A stretch of DNA of 64,000 bases from Carya illinoinensis (taxonomy: Eukaryota; Streptophyta; Magnoliopsida; Fagales; Juglandaceae): assembly GCF_018687715.1 (NCBI RefSeq), contig NC_056752.1:44848501-44912500 (forward strand), given 5' to 3'. Every line of letters starts with the position of its first letter. The first letter of the stretch is position 1. A program made the position numbers and the translations under genes. Shown one piece after another: positions 23,297 to 35,299 of the stretch. Below the pieces are notes generated by a model. It did no database searches and was not told the DNA's origin. It saw nothing but the letters and a program-made list of their open reading frames with translations.

Positions 23297-25084
23297 CCGA
23301 CATTTAACAATGAACATTCTCATAAGCAAGTTTCAAAAAATAAAAACATTTACATTAGTGACTAAATACGCACTAAATATTGTCACACGTTTTTTTAACC
23401 ATAAATGAAACACAAAACCGACTTTATGTACGTTAGCCGAAAGTTAGAAAATAGGTAAATATTTTTCAGAAAATGAAATTCCATGAAAACAAATATAGCC
23501 TAATTCAAGTATTTTTGTCCTGAGTGGAGTTAGCATTTTACTATAATGGTCAATGGTTTATTGTTTTTCTTATGATAGTTTTACTTATAATCTTTACTTA
23601 TAAGACCATAATACCCATTTTAAAATATTCAAAATACTGGGTGTCGGTTTGTCACTGTCTCTGTCAACACCCACTAACTAGTCACAACTACTAAAAATAG
23701 CACATTAATTCATCATTAAAAATATAATTAAATTATATATTATTCTGATATTTTTTATTATTTTTGATGAAGTATATTATTCTGATATTAATTCCTCATA
23801 GACAATAGATTCTGTTTTAAGTTCACACCGCCCCCACTTGTACAAATAAGTTTTTGGCCTCATTTGCATAATTACATTTTTATCCTTTGATGCGTCATTA
23901 ATATTTTCTATCATTCTAATAGTATTTTTTTTTTTTTTTTACCGTAAAAACGCATCCATTAACCAAATCCGACATTACAATCCCACTAATACAATTTGGT
24001 ATAAGAGAAATTTTATTTACAGTTTTTATTTGAAGACTATATGTGCAAGCTCTTTATTAAATGAGAATAAACATTATTTTATGAGAGATATTTTTATAAT
24101 TTTAACAAATTGTAAAAATAAAATTACTTAAGCCTGTATTACAATCTCTATTTGAAGACTGTATGTAACATTGGTCTTGGTACAAACCCCTTATCGACAC
24201 AGTTAGAACTATATAATAAACCATGTTTATTGAACTTATAAATAATCTAAATTGAAAATTATTGTTTATTGAACTTTTGTAGAACAAATTAAAATTTTAA
24301 AATTTATAATATTGATATTAGATTTAAAAATAACAGCATTTTTTGTATATAATATTATTTGAAAAAATAAAAATTATCTTCATATTATTTTTCATAGTAA
24401 TTCATAAAAATAAACCATAGTCATTGGACTAATAACATTTTCATTTTACGAAATAGAATTGTTATTTTAGGTTCCAATTTTTGCATTAGTTTATAATTGG
24501 TATTTATTTTATCATATTCACTATTTTATTTGTTGTGGCAACGCATTTTATATTAATCTCTTTGTAATGCATTTTTTTAAATTATTATTAAAATAATTAA
24601 TAACACCTTTTATCCTTTAAAAAATTACTTTTAAAAGAACATTCTTTTATTTTCTAAGATCAATATTGCAATTCCAAATTTGAAAAGAATAATAATATTT
24701 TATTTAACTTAAAAAATGAAAATATTGTATTTAAATTTAAACAATAATATTTTATTACAATAGGATATCATTTCAAAAAAATTATAATTGTCTTCATATT
24801 ATTTCTCATAATAGTGAGTCATATTGAATAACATTTTTTTAAAGTAACATTATTTTCATTTGGAAAAAAACATTGTACTTTTTTAAATTTCAAATAAATA
24901 GTCTATTTTTTACATTTTATCATTCCCATAAAAATAATATCCAGTAGTTTTCTTAAATAATTAAAAATAATATTATTTTATTTCTTTCATTTATAAGAAC
25001 AATAATAATAATATTATTATTATGTACATGTCTAATTGGTTTTATAACAAGTAGAGCAATGCATGTCTTGTTATGATTTCAATA
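23297..25084. other. AT-rich intergenic
   Basis: No coding signal. A phrase like TTTACAGTTTTTATTTGAAGACTATATGT recurs in altered form at 24020 and 24140, suggesting a decayed small element, but its ends are not clear. Confidence 0.4.
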
Positions 25085-26110
25085 TAATGACAGCCTGCAA
25101 CCCGGTCTTGTAAAGCTAGGTTTGTACCTGACCTACAAGACATCATTTTAGGTGCTAGCCCGATATGACTCGATCCGAACAAACTCAAACCGGGTCGAAC
25201 CCATATGACCTGACTTTAAAAACAAAGACGTTTTCCATGCTGTCAGAAATGAAAAGTTGTTTGTGAACTTGGGAGAGGAAGAGAGAGACGTGGTCTTGGC
25301 AAAGGAGAAGATGCTGAGCTGAGAAAAGGTAAGGCTTAGATCCGGTTGAAGATAAACTGGATTTGCGATAAAATATAGATCAGCACTCTATATCTAGCAG
25401 GGGTTACTGCAGGGGCAGCAGCTCGAATGGGATGTTCGGCGAGAAAATAGGTAGAGAGGAGCCGGAGGAGAAGTTCGCAGATCTAGTGGACGAGTCGTCG
25501 TTAATGGCGAGCGACGAGTTCAATTGGTTCGGCGACATGGAGACTTCGTCTTCGACAATGCTCGACGGTGTGTTTTTCTCGATGAGGGAGAAGGATGAGT
25601 TGCTCTACGCCGATCTGGGGGAGTTGTCGGAGTGATCTGTCATCTTCCTCGGCGTGGGACCATGACTCGAGATCTGATGACACGTGTGTATTTGGACCCA
25701 CCCTAACACGTCCCCTCCCCCCAGTTTGTCAAATTGTTGTCGTTTCGTCCGCCACAAGACACCAATTCTTTTCTCTTTGTTACATTACTTTTTGCATTTT
25801 CCTCTTCTGTTATATTCTCTACATAGCAAACCCAAAACTTTTTTCACTATTTTCTATTTTGTTGCTTTTCATTTTTGTGAATTTTTTCTCTACATATCGT
25901 TGGCGTCCATGATGCCAGAAGGATGTGAAGTTGGTCGTTGGAGTGTTGAGGCTGAGTTATTTAGTCGGACAGGTTGACACCAATTTTACAAACCCGTTAT
26001 TTAGTCGGTTGGAGACCCGTTCAAGCAATAACCTGATAAAATCTGGGTCGGTTCAGCTAATCATAATCAGGTATGTCGGGTGTTCGGATCATATGCACAA
26101 CCCTGAAAAT
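25085..26110. mobile_element. Candidate hAT-like element carrying a gene fragment
   Basis: Two zones rich in words such as ACCCGAC, GGGTCG and CGGGTC lie at about 25090-25225 and 25960-26105. They resemble the subterminal regions of some plant hAT elements and flank a much more GC-rich, coding-like core (25260-25700). I could not identify clean terminal repeats or an 8-bp target duplication, so the element call is tentative. Confidence 0.3.
25432..25635 (+). CDS. Small acidic protein or gene fragment, unrecognised
   Basis: 67 codons from ATG 25432 to TGA, acidic (many Glu/Asp) with aromatic residues in NWFGDMETSSS and LLYADLGELSE. Codons are GC-rich, unlike the AT-rich surroundings, which suggests real coding ancestry. 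The frame is open upstream to 25372, and possible splice sites (AAAAG|GTAAGG near 25329; CTAGCAG near 25400) suggest an internal or 5' exon of a larger gene. I do not recognise the family. The acidic, Ser-rich composition resembles an activation region, but function is unknown. Confidence 0.35.
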   Translation: MFGEKIGREEPEEKFADLVDESSLMASDEFNWFGDMETSSSTMLDGVFFSMREKDELLYADLGELSE

Positions 26111-26529
26111 GAGTTATAACATTTGATTTATGTGTTAAAAATTTTTACATTTTTAGTTTCCTTCATTTTTTTTAAGTATAATTATAATCATTTATAAATT
26201 TTTCTAAATAGATTTATGATTATTTTTATATTTATCATACTTGTTGTTCTAATTGATGTACATCTTAAAATTTATATTTACCATATCTAAAATACAATAA
26301 CACTTTCAACAGGGAATACATGGATTAGACGTAAGCTCTTACCTATATATATAGATTAAATTTAACTTTGGTTTGTGAAGCAGATAATTCTCATTTTCGT
26401 AGCTTCATTGCAAATACAAAATTAACCAGCTCATTAAAAAAACATGGGAAAAAAGTTCTTGCAACACTGTCTTGCTCTTTTGATGAACATTTTTATCACT
26501 TAATACTAGTAAAGTATTAGTGATAAAAG
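26111..26529. other. AT-rich intergenic
   Basis: No coding or repeat structure I can support. Confidence 0.4.
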
Positions 26530-26832
26530 TTTAAACCGAAAAACCAGCCCGACTTGGACCAAACAAGACCCGTTGGTCTAGTTTTAGACTGGTCCACTTT
26601 GTGTAACAGTCTGCTAGAAATTTAACGGTGAAATTTCTATTGGCTTTAAGAATATCGTGAAGACTCGATAAGTTTTCACGAATCTATTAATCGTATAGTT
26701 AATGTTATTATTCACTGTGGTATCAGAAGTGTGTTTTTGATTATTGGAGATAGTTAGAAAATTTTAATTGGACACATGGAAAGATTTTAGCCACCTTACT
26801 CTTCAAAGTCTACTCTTCACTTTTGGAAAATA

Positions 26833-27019
26833 GCCTAAGCTGATTTTGTGAATATTATTAGATAAAAATAAATAAATATCTTAAGTTAATTTTCGTGAAT
26901 ATCATTGGGTAAAAATATCTTGAACTGATTTTTATAGATCTTATTAGATAAAAATATCTTAAGCTGATTTTTGTAGATATTGATGGATAGAAATATCTTG
27001 AGATGATCTTTTATAGATA
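26833..27019. repeat. ~39-bp tandem array in solo LTR A
   Basis: About five diverged units of the form AATATCTTAAGCTGATTTTTGTAGATATT followed by GGATAAA. A related array of about four units is at 45236-45372 in the other solo LTR. Confidence 0.7.
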
Positions 27020-28770
27020 TTTTGGGTAGGAAAAACCTACACTCAACTCTCAACTCCAGCCTTATCCTCTTCCTTATCTCATCCATAAGTATCTCCAGCC
27101 ACCACCCACGAACTTATCTTCATTTACACTTTCCATTAAAAGAATATCAAACACTCTCTCTCGGACAGCTTTTAGGAGTTCTTTTGCACGCCCATTTCGA
27201 AGCTTTTGTAAGTGTTTTATCATAAAGTCTCCTTCATATAAGTTGTTTCTTTTTTAGTCTAGTTTATGTGGATATCTTATTTGTCCCATTTGAAAATAAT
27301 TTGGTCAGTTAAATATTATATAAACTATAGAAATGTCATTCTATGAGATAAACTGGAGAATATATTATAGTTTGGAGTTTTTGACCAAGATAATGGATAG
27401 ATATTGGTCCAAAATTTTTATGGAGTATTGTTAACATGTATATATGATTATTGGTTGAGGATTTTTGCATGATTAAAGGTTCTGATGAAAGATTTTCTTA
27501 GATTCAGAAATTTAGAAACTGGAAGAGGAAAAATAGTTTCTGTTTTGAGAAAGTTTAACTCTTTGGTGGTCTAAACTTATTCCAATGACTTTGATAATTT
27601 TATTGGAGGATCCTAAGCATCTTATATACATGTTATATTATTATTTTAAAGATATTTGATATTAGTTTCAAAGATATGAAATTTTATGCAAAGAGATATT
27701 CAGATAAGCCAAAGTGTGGATGTTCTTGGCTAAATTTATGTTTTGGTTAATTTTTAACCATGTGATCTTGAATTAGAAGCTTATATATGTTTTAGGACAT
27801 CTTTTTAAATCATGTGATGGTTTGATTTGAAGATCACATCTTTATAAGCTATAGATCAAAAGGTTAATCAAAACAAGTTAGAATAAAAAATCAATGGAAA
27901 TAGCATATGAGAATTTCGGCCCTATGGAGTTTTAATAGTTGTGATTAGTTTTAAATGTTTCTAAATTGATATTTGATTTAAGGAAAAAATTTACATAAAA
28001 CATGTGAATTTTGGTAACTTTTGGAATTAGTATATAAAATCCTTAAGTTATGGGTTAAACGATCATTTTCCTACATGCAGAGAGTAAAATGAAAATTTTA
28101 CTCTTTAAGTTAGTATTTTTCATATTTCAATTTATTAGTGATTTAGTGCTAACTTTAGAATTACTAATTACAGTTCCTTGTGATTGCGCTTAAGGTTGTA
28201 TAAGAAACGCAGAGATCGATGTAAGTTAGCTTTTAACTTACTAACAGTCTATTATGTATGTGTGCTAAGTAAAGGAACTACAATATATATATGTGTGTGT
28301 TATCATATATGTCATGTCATGCCAAGTTATCACATAATTGTCTATTACATAGAATTTATTCTGTCATCAGTTTTTATCTGTTACATAATATATTCTGTCA
28401 TATATATGAAAACTGTTACATAATATATTCTGTCATGTATTGCTATACATTACAAGTACGCCATGTTAAGTATGTCATCTATTACATGTATGTCAAGTCA
28501 TGTAATATTCACTTTTGCAAGTGTATCATATTAAATATGTTGTCTATTATATGTCATGTTACGAAATGTTTCTATCTCAAGTTGATCATGTCTTTCAATT
28601 TATGTTCAAGTCACGTTATGTTACGTCAGGGTTTCAGTCCTTTCGTATTCCAGTCATGTTTCATCTTGATTTACATTCAGTTTTGTGAGTCTACAATAAC
28701 TGTGGCACATGAAGTATGGGGTCACAGCAATTGTGACGCATACACTACGTGAGACACAGCAATCGTGACA

Positions 28771-28914
28771 CGTAGAATACATGGGGCCACAACAACTGTG
28801 GAGTATGTATTTAATTGTATTGTGACACGTAGAATACATGGGGCCACAACAACTATGGAGTATGTATTTACATGTAGAATACATAGGGCCACAACAACTG
28901 TGGAGTATGTATTT
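28771..28914. repeat. Three-copy tandem array with hairpin cores in solo LTR A
   Basis: Units begin near 28771, 28828 and 28872. Each holds AGAATACATGGGGCCACAAC plus TGTGGAGTATGTATTT. The segment CCACAACAACTGTGG (28787-28801) is self-complementary with a 5-bp stem. A related palindrome, GTCACAGCAATTGTGAC, sits just upstream. Confidence 0.7.
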
Positions 28915-30139
28915 TTCATGTTAAATCAAGTTTCAGATCAAGTTCATGTCAAGTCAAGTTCAGTTCACGTTTCAATTTAAGTTATGTCAATTATGCTATA
29001 TTGTACATCAAGTTATGATTCAATTACTTATGAATTTGATTATGCATTCATACTTTTACTATCATCCATGTATCATTAGCTTGTGTGGAAGTTTGTTTTG
29101 TTAACTTACTGAGATTTATAATCAAATCTCACTGTGGTAGTCTCAACTACCATTCTCCCGAATGGTCGATCTTGTTACAGGACCTGAAGGAGGATCAGGA
29201 GCTGACCAACTAGACACAGTCGACTGAACGACGGTGCGTCGTTAATGTTAATATAGTAGTTAAATTATTACTTGTACGATGGAGTTGCATCTCCAGTACT
29301 TTTTAGATCATAACTATTTTGGACTAGTGCTGTGATCTTAGTTATTCAATGGATCTTTATATATGAAGTATGTTTTAAGTATTTGGGATATTTTCAGTTT
29401 GGTGCATAGTATTGCTAAAGAAAAAATTTATCCGCTGCGAATATTGCATAATATTAGATGCATGTTAAGAATATTGCATCTTATATGTCATGAACGGGGG
29501 CAGGTAACCTTATGTTGCATGTCTCGATGCTTCAAATGTCCATCCAATCCCAAACAGAATTTGGGGGCGTCACACTTTAGAACCGATTTCTATATTGTAA
29601 AAATCAGTCGGATCCAATTCAATTTCGGTTATGTGCTTTTCGGGACCGGACATGATCAATTTAAAAATATATATATAAATTAAAATTTTAATATTATATA
29701 AAATATTTTTATATATAATTATATATTATATATAAAATAATTTTATATTATAATTTATAACATAAAATTTTAATCTTAAATATGAACATTTGTAATTTAT
29801 TTTATCATATGTTATAAGAGCTATAACATAATATAGTTAACTTAATATGTTAGTATTAATACCATGATATTAGTATAGTATGATACTATAATATATATTA
29901 GTATTATACTATATATTAGCATAATATTATAATTTATAATAGTAACACTATAATACTATGATACGTTAATATATAATATAAATTGACACTTGATTAAAAT
30001 CAAAAAATTAGACCGAATTCAATCGGAACTGATAAAACTTAATAAGATAACCAGTGTAAAATTGGTTTTTGAAAATATAAAACCGGAATAATCAGTTCGG
30101 TTCTAAAAATTCTATAAAACCGGACCAGTTACACCCTTA

Positions 30140-30680
30140 TTTAATAAGATAAGGTTGAGTTTGGCAGCGCTCGTTTAGAGAAAATATCAATATTTTATAT
30201 GCATTATATAAATTATTATTTATCTTAAATATTTAAACTGATTGAAAAATATAAATGTGACCATTTAAATTATGTTACGCTAGAATCTAAGTGAGTCCAA
30301 TATATTGAATAAAGTGTGAAGTTGAGATTCTTCCTCATGGTGAAATACTGTATTTATTTATTGTTTATTTCAAAACTTAAATTAATAAAAGAAAAGTGAA
30401 TTTAGAAAAGTGAATTTAATTTTTTAGACTATATTATAAAAAGATTTGCGTCAGGAGACGATTAAAGTTGGAAAGTAAATTATATGTCGGCATTATAAGT
30501 TGGAAAGTAAATTATATGTAGGCAAGTATGGTCCACGAACACCAAAAAAGCACAAAAATAAAAGGCACGTATGAGGGACGTGCGAGAGGACAGGGCTATA
30601 CTTTGACCACCTGTAACAACGGGTGGAGTTATTAGTGAAGTAAAGCGGACTAGAGGTTGTTCCACTTCCATATGTCCTTA
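30140..30680. other. AT-rich intergenic with a 32-bp duplication
   Basis: No gene seen. AGTTGGAAAGTAAATTATAT plus TG(C/A)GGCA is repeated in tandem at about 30467-30530. Confidence 0.5.
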
Positions 30681-30688
30681 TTCCCATT

Positions 30689-31719
30689 TAGGGATGAATT
30701 CGGTCCGGTCTGATCCGGTCCGGTCCGAGGAGGTTTTATGGACCGGACCGGACCTATTCGGTCCAGGGTTTTCCCACCCTGGACCGGACCGAACTTCATA
30801 CGGTTCGGTCCGATCCGGTCCCATTCGGTCCAGTCCAGTCCGGTCGGTCTATTCGGTCCACCCTATGAGTTTTTTTTTTTTTTTCAATGACATTTTGTTT
30901 AATACTTATGTAATTATATTGTGACATATTTAATATATATACATATACTATACTATTATATATATTAGTAATACACTACTACTATTAGTAATAGTGATAA
31001 TTATATATGTAACTATATCATGTAATAATAATAGTAATAATAGTAATATATGTAACTATATGTAATATTAATAACTAATACTATTAGTCTATTAGTACTA
31101 ATACTATAACTAATAAATATATGTAATGATAGTGATAATATATGTAATATTATATTAAATAATAGTAATACTCTTATTACTAATATTCTATGTAGTTATA
31201 GTGATTTAATGCTAACATATTACATATTAAGTTAACTATACTAATACTATTATAAATTTACAAATATATGATATATTATAATTTATACTATAACTTTTAT
31301 AATATGTTAATACATTAATATATATACTAGTACTATATTTTTTTTTGATCGGTTATACTAGTACTATATATTATAGTTAATAGTTATATATTAAAGAATA
31401 TAGTAATACATTGATACTAAATATATATATAATATAGTTATAGACTTACAATGATTTAGTTATTATGAATTTATAATTAGTATAACTATATAATTGTATT
31501 AGTATTAGACTATTAGTAATTCAACTATTATATAAATAATAATTTTTTTTTAATCTATTCGGTCCGGTCCGGGGTGAAAAACCCCCAGACCGGGACCGGA
31601 CCGAATACTTTCGGTCCCTTAAAAATTGGACCGGGACTGGACTGGACTCATTCGGTCCGGTCCAAAAATGACCGGTCCGGTCGGTTTTTCCGGTCCGGAC
31701 CGTTCGACTTTCAACCCTA
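30689..31719. mobile_element. Non-autonomous hAT-like element
   Basis: 1031 bp. Ends TAGGGATGAA (left) and, inverted, TAGGGTTGAA (right). Flanking 8-bp duplications are TTCCCATT (30681-30688) and TTCCCATC (31720-31727), one mismatch. Both subterminal regions (30700-30870 and 31557-31705) are packed with CGGTCCGG/GGACCGGA motifs on both strands. The interior is extremely AT-rich and non-coding. TIR form and 8-bp TSD point to hAT. Confidence 0.72.
31323..31369. repeat. 16-bp direct repeats around a 15-bp T8GATCGGT insert
   Basis: TATACTAGTACTATAT occurs at 31323-31338 and again at 31354-31369, separated by TTTTTTTTGATCGGT. On the minus strand the insert is a short stub with an A8 tail, like an extremely 5'-truncated retroposon with its target duplication. 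Confidence 0.6.
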
Positions 31720-31904
31720 TTCCCATCCCTTTCTCAGTTTCTTCACCTACTTCTTCTAAAAAAAATCCAATGCCAATGCTTTGTGTATTTATACTTTTTT
31801 TACTTTTTTGTCTGATATGAAAGTGTGACTGTGGATCATGATTTTCTAAAATTTTATGATATAAATTTTTTTCAGAATTTAGAAATATAAATAAATATAA
31901 TATG
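31720..31904. other. Intergenic spacer
   Basis: Short spacer between two CGGTCC-rich repeats; nothing recognised. Confidence 0.4.
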
Positions 31905-32716
31905 TGAAAAACCAGCCGATTCGGACCGAATTGAAAATGTGTGTGATTGATTTCGGTCCACCATTTGGTGGGTTTGGTCTGATCTCGAGGTCTAAGAGTT
32001 TTTTAGTGGATCGGACCGGACCAAAACCAACCAAATTAGTATATATATATATTTTTAAATATATTTATATATAATATATTATTTTATATAGTCATTGTAT
32101 AAGTTAATTATGTAAATTTCATTTAATCTATTATCATTGACTATATAAAATGTTAAATAATATATATTATAAATTAATAATATATCATAAATCAGATGAT
32201 AATATAAGTGGATACATAATACATTCATACATACTCTACTATTTACATTTAATTAAAGTAATTATGTAATTTTTTTTAATACCTAAATTGCAAACAAGCA
32301 TGAATAATCTATGTATATAGAAATTATTTGATATTCATTAACCATATATAAAATATAAGACATTATTAATAATTATGCATACTAAAGAGTAAAGTCTAAG
32401 TTAATAAGTAGTAACTATCAATATTATAAATATAATTATAGTTAAATATTTTTTTAATAGGATAGTTACATAATCCGCATTAATATTTAACTTAATTTTA
32501 ATTTTAGTAATTTAAATAATTTTTTATTAATTTATTTGAAAAAAAAAAGATGAAATAAAATAACAAAATAACTCGGTCAAACCAACTGAACTGGATTGAT
32601 AGCTACCGGTTTAGTCCCTATGAGAGTTTGGTCCAGTCCAAGGTGAAAAAATCTTAAACCGAGGAGGTTTGGTCCAATCCCAAAACCCCTCTCCAAACCA
32701 GACTAATTCACCCTTA
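31905..32716. repeat. Second degenerate CGGTCC-rich repeat
   Basis: Begins GAAAAACCAGCCGATTCGGACC and ends near GACTAATTCACCCTTA, with GGACCGGACC-type words at both ends and an AT-rich centre. The right end inverted (TAAGGGTGAAT) resembles hAT-type ends. No TSD could be matched. Confidence 0.4.
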
Positions 32717-32896
32717 ATCCTTAAAGAGAAGGATTTTTATGAATTTGTGGGTTTAATGTTACTGCAAAGAGCCTTTTTTTCCTTTTTTAAAATCAAATAT
32801 AACTATATTAACTTTAAACTTCAGAGATTACATGACTACATCCAGGCATCAAATCTAGTACAACTGAACCCTCATCAACATCAAGGGAGGATTTTG

Positions 32897-33310
32897 CTAA
32901 ATCATGAGTAGAGTACTTTCACTTTTCTTAACAAACAAAAACTTCCAACTAGAAAAAGAAGATAGTTGTATACGTATATCAGTTAATACCATCTCCACTC
33001 TATCCCATCTCTCTACTTGGGGATTAAGGACCTTTACAACCTGGGAGGAATCTCCTTCAAAAAGTACACAATCTATTCCCATTTCTGTTGCCATCTTTAC
33101 TGCTTGAAATGCTCCTAGTGCTTATGCCAAAAGGGGATCATTAAACCCAGCTTGTATAATTTTCTTTTTACCCATAATGTTGCCTCCATGGTCTCGAGCT
33201 ATTAATCCCAGTCCAATTCTACCCTTCTCCTCACAAATTACAGCATCCTAATTAATCTTCAAGAAACCTGCAGGTGGCAGATTCCGGCTGGTATTTATCA
33301 CTTGCATTCC
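32897..33310 (-). pseudogene. LINE RNase H domain
   Basis: The segment MATEMGIDCVLFEGDSSQVV (33094 downward) matches the second half of the plant LINE-type RNase H (RVT_3). Upstream, in shifted frames with a stop, are remains of its first half (ICEEKGRIG and NIMGKKKI-like words). Confidence 0.75.
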
Positions 33311-33355
33311 TCTGTTAGTTGTTTTGTACCTGTCATTTACAGTTTTGAACTCTTC

Positions 33356-33715
33356 CTAGTATTGTTTTGATTGGTTAACTATTTGTGTTGGGTGTTGGAA
33401 GTAACCCTCAAATATCAACTTGTTTCTTATATGCCATATACTCCTTGCTATAATAATGAATAGTTCCATAACTTGCTGCTCACATTTTACACTTAAGCTC
33501 TCGAATATGTCCTCAAATTTCTCTGCTTTGAATGAACTTTTGTGAATTACATTTAGTCCTTGACTCCAAACATCCATTGCAGATTTGCAGCTCCGTAAAG
33601 TGTGTTCTACAGATTCTTTCTCATTTAGACAGATCGGGCACATTAGGGAATCTATGATTTTCTTTTTATGCAAGTTCACTATAATAGGTAGTGACTCTAA
33701 ACATGCTCTCCACAT
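33356..33715 (-). pseudogene. LINE zinc-binding domain (zf-RVT)
   Basis: Open for 119 codons. LMCPICLNEKESVEHTLRSC shows the CxxC...H...C pattern of the zinc-binding region found after LINE reverse transcriptases, followed by AMDVWSQGLNVIH. Confidence 0.8.
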
Positions 33716-33843
33716 GAAAACTTTGGTAGCCTGTGGAATTCTGAATTGCCAACAGCATGTCCATCTTTCTTGTATTTGAATATCATTCGATGACTATCCC
33801 TGTGAATTGTCTTGCATCTTTTTTAGATAATGATAACCACTTT

Positions 33844-34071
33844 TTACAGAATAAAACCATCCTTAGTACCCATCCAAATCAACCTGTACCTTGCCCCAGT
33901 CTGACTTAGGGGAATTTTCTGAATTAGTGCTGTAGTTTCAGGCCCCATAATGTCTTCTACTATCTCTTTCCTCCATTGCTTATTCTCAAGATTGATAAGT
34001 TCAGCTACATTTGCATCCTCTTGTAGTATTTTAACAGGATCCTGAACTCTATATGATGATGGTTGTGGCAC
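33844..34071 (-). pseudogene. LINE connector between RT and zf-RVT
   Basis: 75 codons with NKQWRKEIVEDI, IQKIPLSQTGARYRLIWMGT and KDGFIL, the usual 'I-IPLS-D-LIW-T-GFS' wording before the zf-RVT domain of plant LINEs. Confidence 0.75.
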
Positions 34072-34638
34072 CCATCTGTCCCTCCATATTTTTGTGTTTA
34101 TTCCATTCGCAATCCTCCACTAAGAACCTTTTTCAATTATAAACCTAGCTGCATAGATACTTCTCCATACAAAAGACGGCCTAACTCCCAACTTTGCATC
34201 CAAAAAATGAGTAAAAGGGAAATATTTTCATTTTAGAACCTGAGATGCCAAGGATTCAGGATGTTGCAAGATTCTCTACCCTTGTTTAGCTAACAAAGTT
34301 AGATTAAACAATTCTAGTTCTCTAAAACCTAACCCTCTAGTTTTCTTAACTTTCCCCATTTGACTCCAAGATACCTAATGCATTTTATTCTCCTCTTGCT
34401 ACTGTCCCCACCAAAACTGACTCATTAGTCTATTAATCTCCTTTAATAGAGATTTTAGAAATTTGAAAACTCCCATACAATACATGGAAAGTGCTTGTAT
34501 AACAGCTTTCAATAGAGTTTCTTTACCTGCATGAGAAAGTAGCTTTGACTTCTTATTTTGCTTCTCACTCTATCCAGTATATTGTTGAAAGCACTTTTCC
34601 TAGATCTACCAATGAGTGCATGTAATCCTAAGTATTTT

Positions 34639-35290
34639 TCATAGCACCTTGTAGACCTGATTCCAACAATAGCCAATATGTAGTCCCTTGTCTCCTTTTT
34701 TGGTATTCGTACTGAAGAAGATTGATGTTTTATCCTTATTTAGTTTCGACCCCGATGACTTTTCATAGAGATCTAGCATACCATGTGTCTTGGACCACTC
34801 CACTGCATTTGCTCTACAAAACAGCAAATGGTCATCCGCAAAGAATAAATGGTTTATACTAACGTTGCCTCTTCCCATAGGAAATCCATGAATCTCCTTT
34901 GCTGCCTCAGCTTGTTTCAATAAAGTGCTCAGAACCTCATAAATCAAGATGAAAAGGTAAGTGGACAATGGGCCCCCTTATCTAATACATCGTGATGGTT
35001 GAAAAAAACCTTGAGGAGAACCATTTAGAAAAATGGAATAGGAGACTGATGAAACACACCCCATTACAAGCTTTATCCATTTCTCACAAAAACCCAATTT
35101 CACCATCACCTTTTCCAAAAAACTCCATTCAACCCTATCATATGCCTTACTCATATCTAATTTTAAAGTCATATACCCATGCTGCCAAGAGCCTTTAGTT
35201 ATATTCTCAGTATTCCTTTTACATAATTGAGAATGCATTAGTAAATCATGGAGTGCTGAGAATGCGTTAGTAAATCATGGAGTGCTTCCT
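34639..35290 (-). pseudogene. LINE reverse transcriptase C-terminal half
   Basis: Two open pieces. 35238-34978 has MTLKLDMSKAYDRVEWSFL and the end of the finger/palm. 34968-34639 has LFFADDHLLFCRA, the catalytic FADD box (Y/F-A-D-D), then LNKDKTSIFF. A stop near 34975 separates them. Non-LTR RT copies element RNA at nicked target DNA; this copy is broken and truncated. Confidence 0.85.
35229..35286. repeat. 29-bp tandem duplication inside the LINE
   Basis: GAGAATGCATTAGTAAATCATGG plus AGTGCT (35229-35257) is repeated at 35258-35286 with one difference. It lies in the RT region and shifts its frame. Confidence 0.85.
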
Positions 35291-35299
35291 CTTTACTTA

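Larger units (their letters stand above)
26602..29574 (+). mobile_element. Solo LTR A of a ~3 kb LTR family
   Basis: 2973 bp starting TGTAACAGTCTGCTAG and ending TTTGGGGGCGTCACA, i.e. TG...CA. The flanks CTTTG (26597-26601) and CTTTA (29575-29579) look like a 5-bp target duplication with one later change. It aligns end to end with the reverse complement of 42488-45655. No internal element region is attached, so it is a solo LTR left by LTR-LTR recombination. Length and ends suggest Ty3/gypsy; this is inference. Confidence 0.87.
26530..30139. repeat. Degenerate CGGTCC-rich repeat split by a solo LTR
   Basis: Left piece 26530-26601 (ACCGAAAAACCAGCC, then GACTGGTCC) and right piece 29575-30139 (AACCGGAATAATCAGTTCGG, AAACCGGACCAGTTACACCC) are parts of one old element of the GGTCCGGT-rich type. 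They are interrupted by the LTR at 26602-29574. The left end resembles the block at 31905. No TSD for the outer element is visible. Confidence 0.4.
32760..35290 (-). mobile_element. 5'-truncated LINE (L1-like) with RNase H
   Basis: On the minus strand the order is reverse transcriptase (about 35290-34640), connecting region, zinc-binding reverse transcriptase-associated domain (33715-33356), then RNase H (about 33310-32897). It probably closes with an A-rich tail, complementary to T-rich 32773-32786. ORF1, the endonuclease and the N-terminal RT are missing. Several stops and frameshifts interrupt the frame. Target duplications were not found. Confidence 0.82.

Noticed and set aside
28771..28914. 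CRISPR-like appearance of repeats with spacers
   Set aside because: Eukaryotic LTR tandem array. Units are contiguous and diverged, and no cas genes are present.
28184..28980. Several overlapping frames in solo LTR A, mirrored in LTR B
   Set aside because: Produced by tandem repeats and low-complexity TATGTCATG-type sequence. No protein family.
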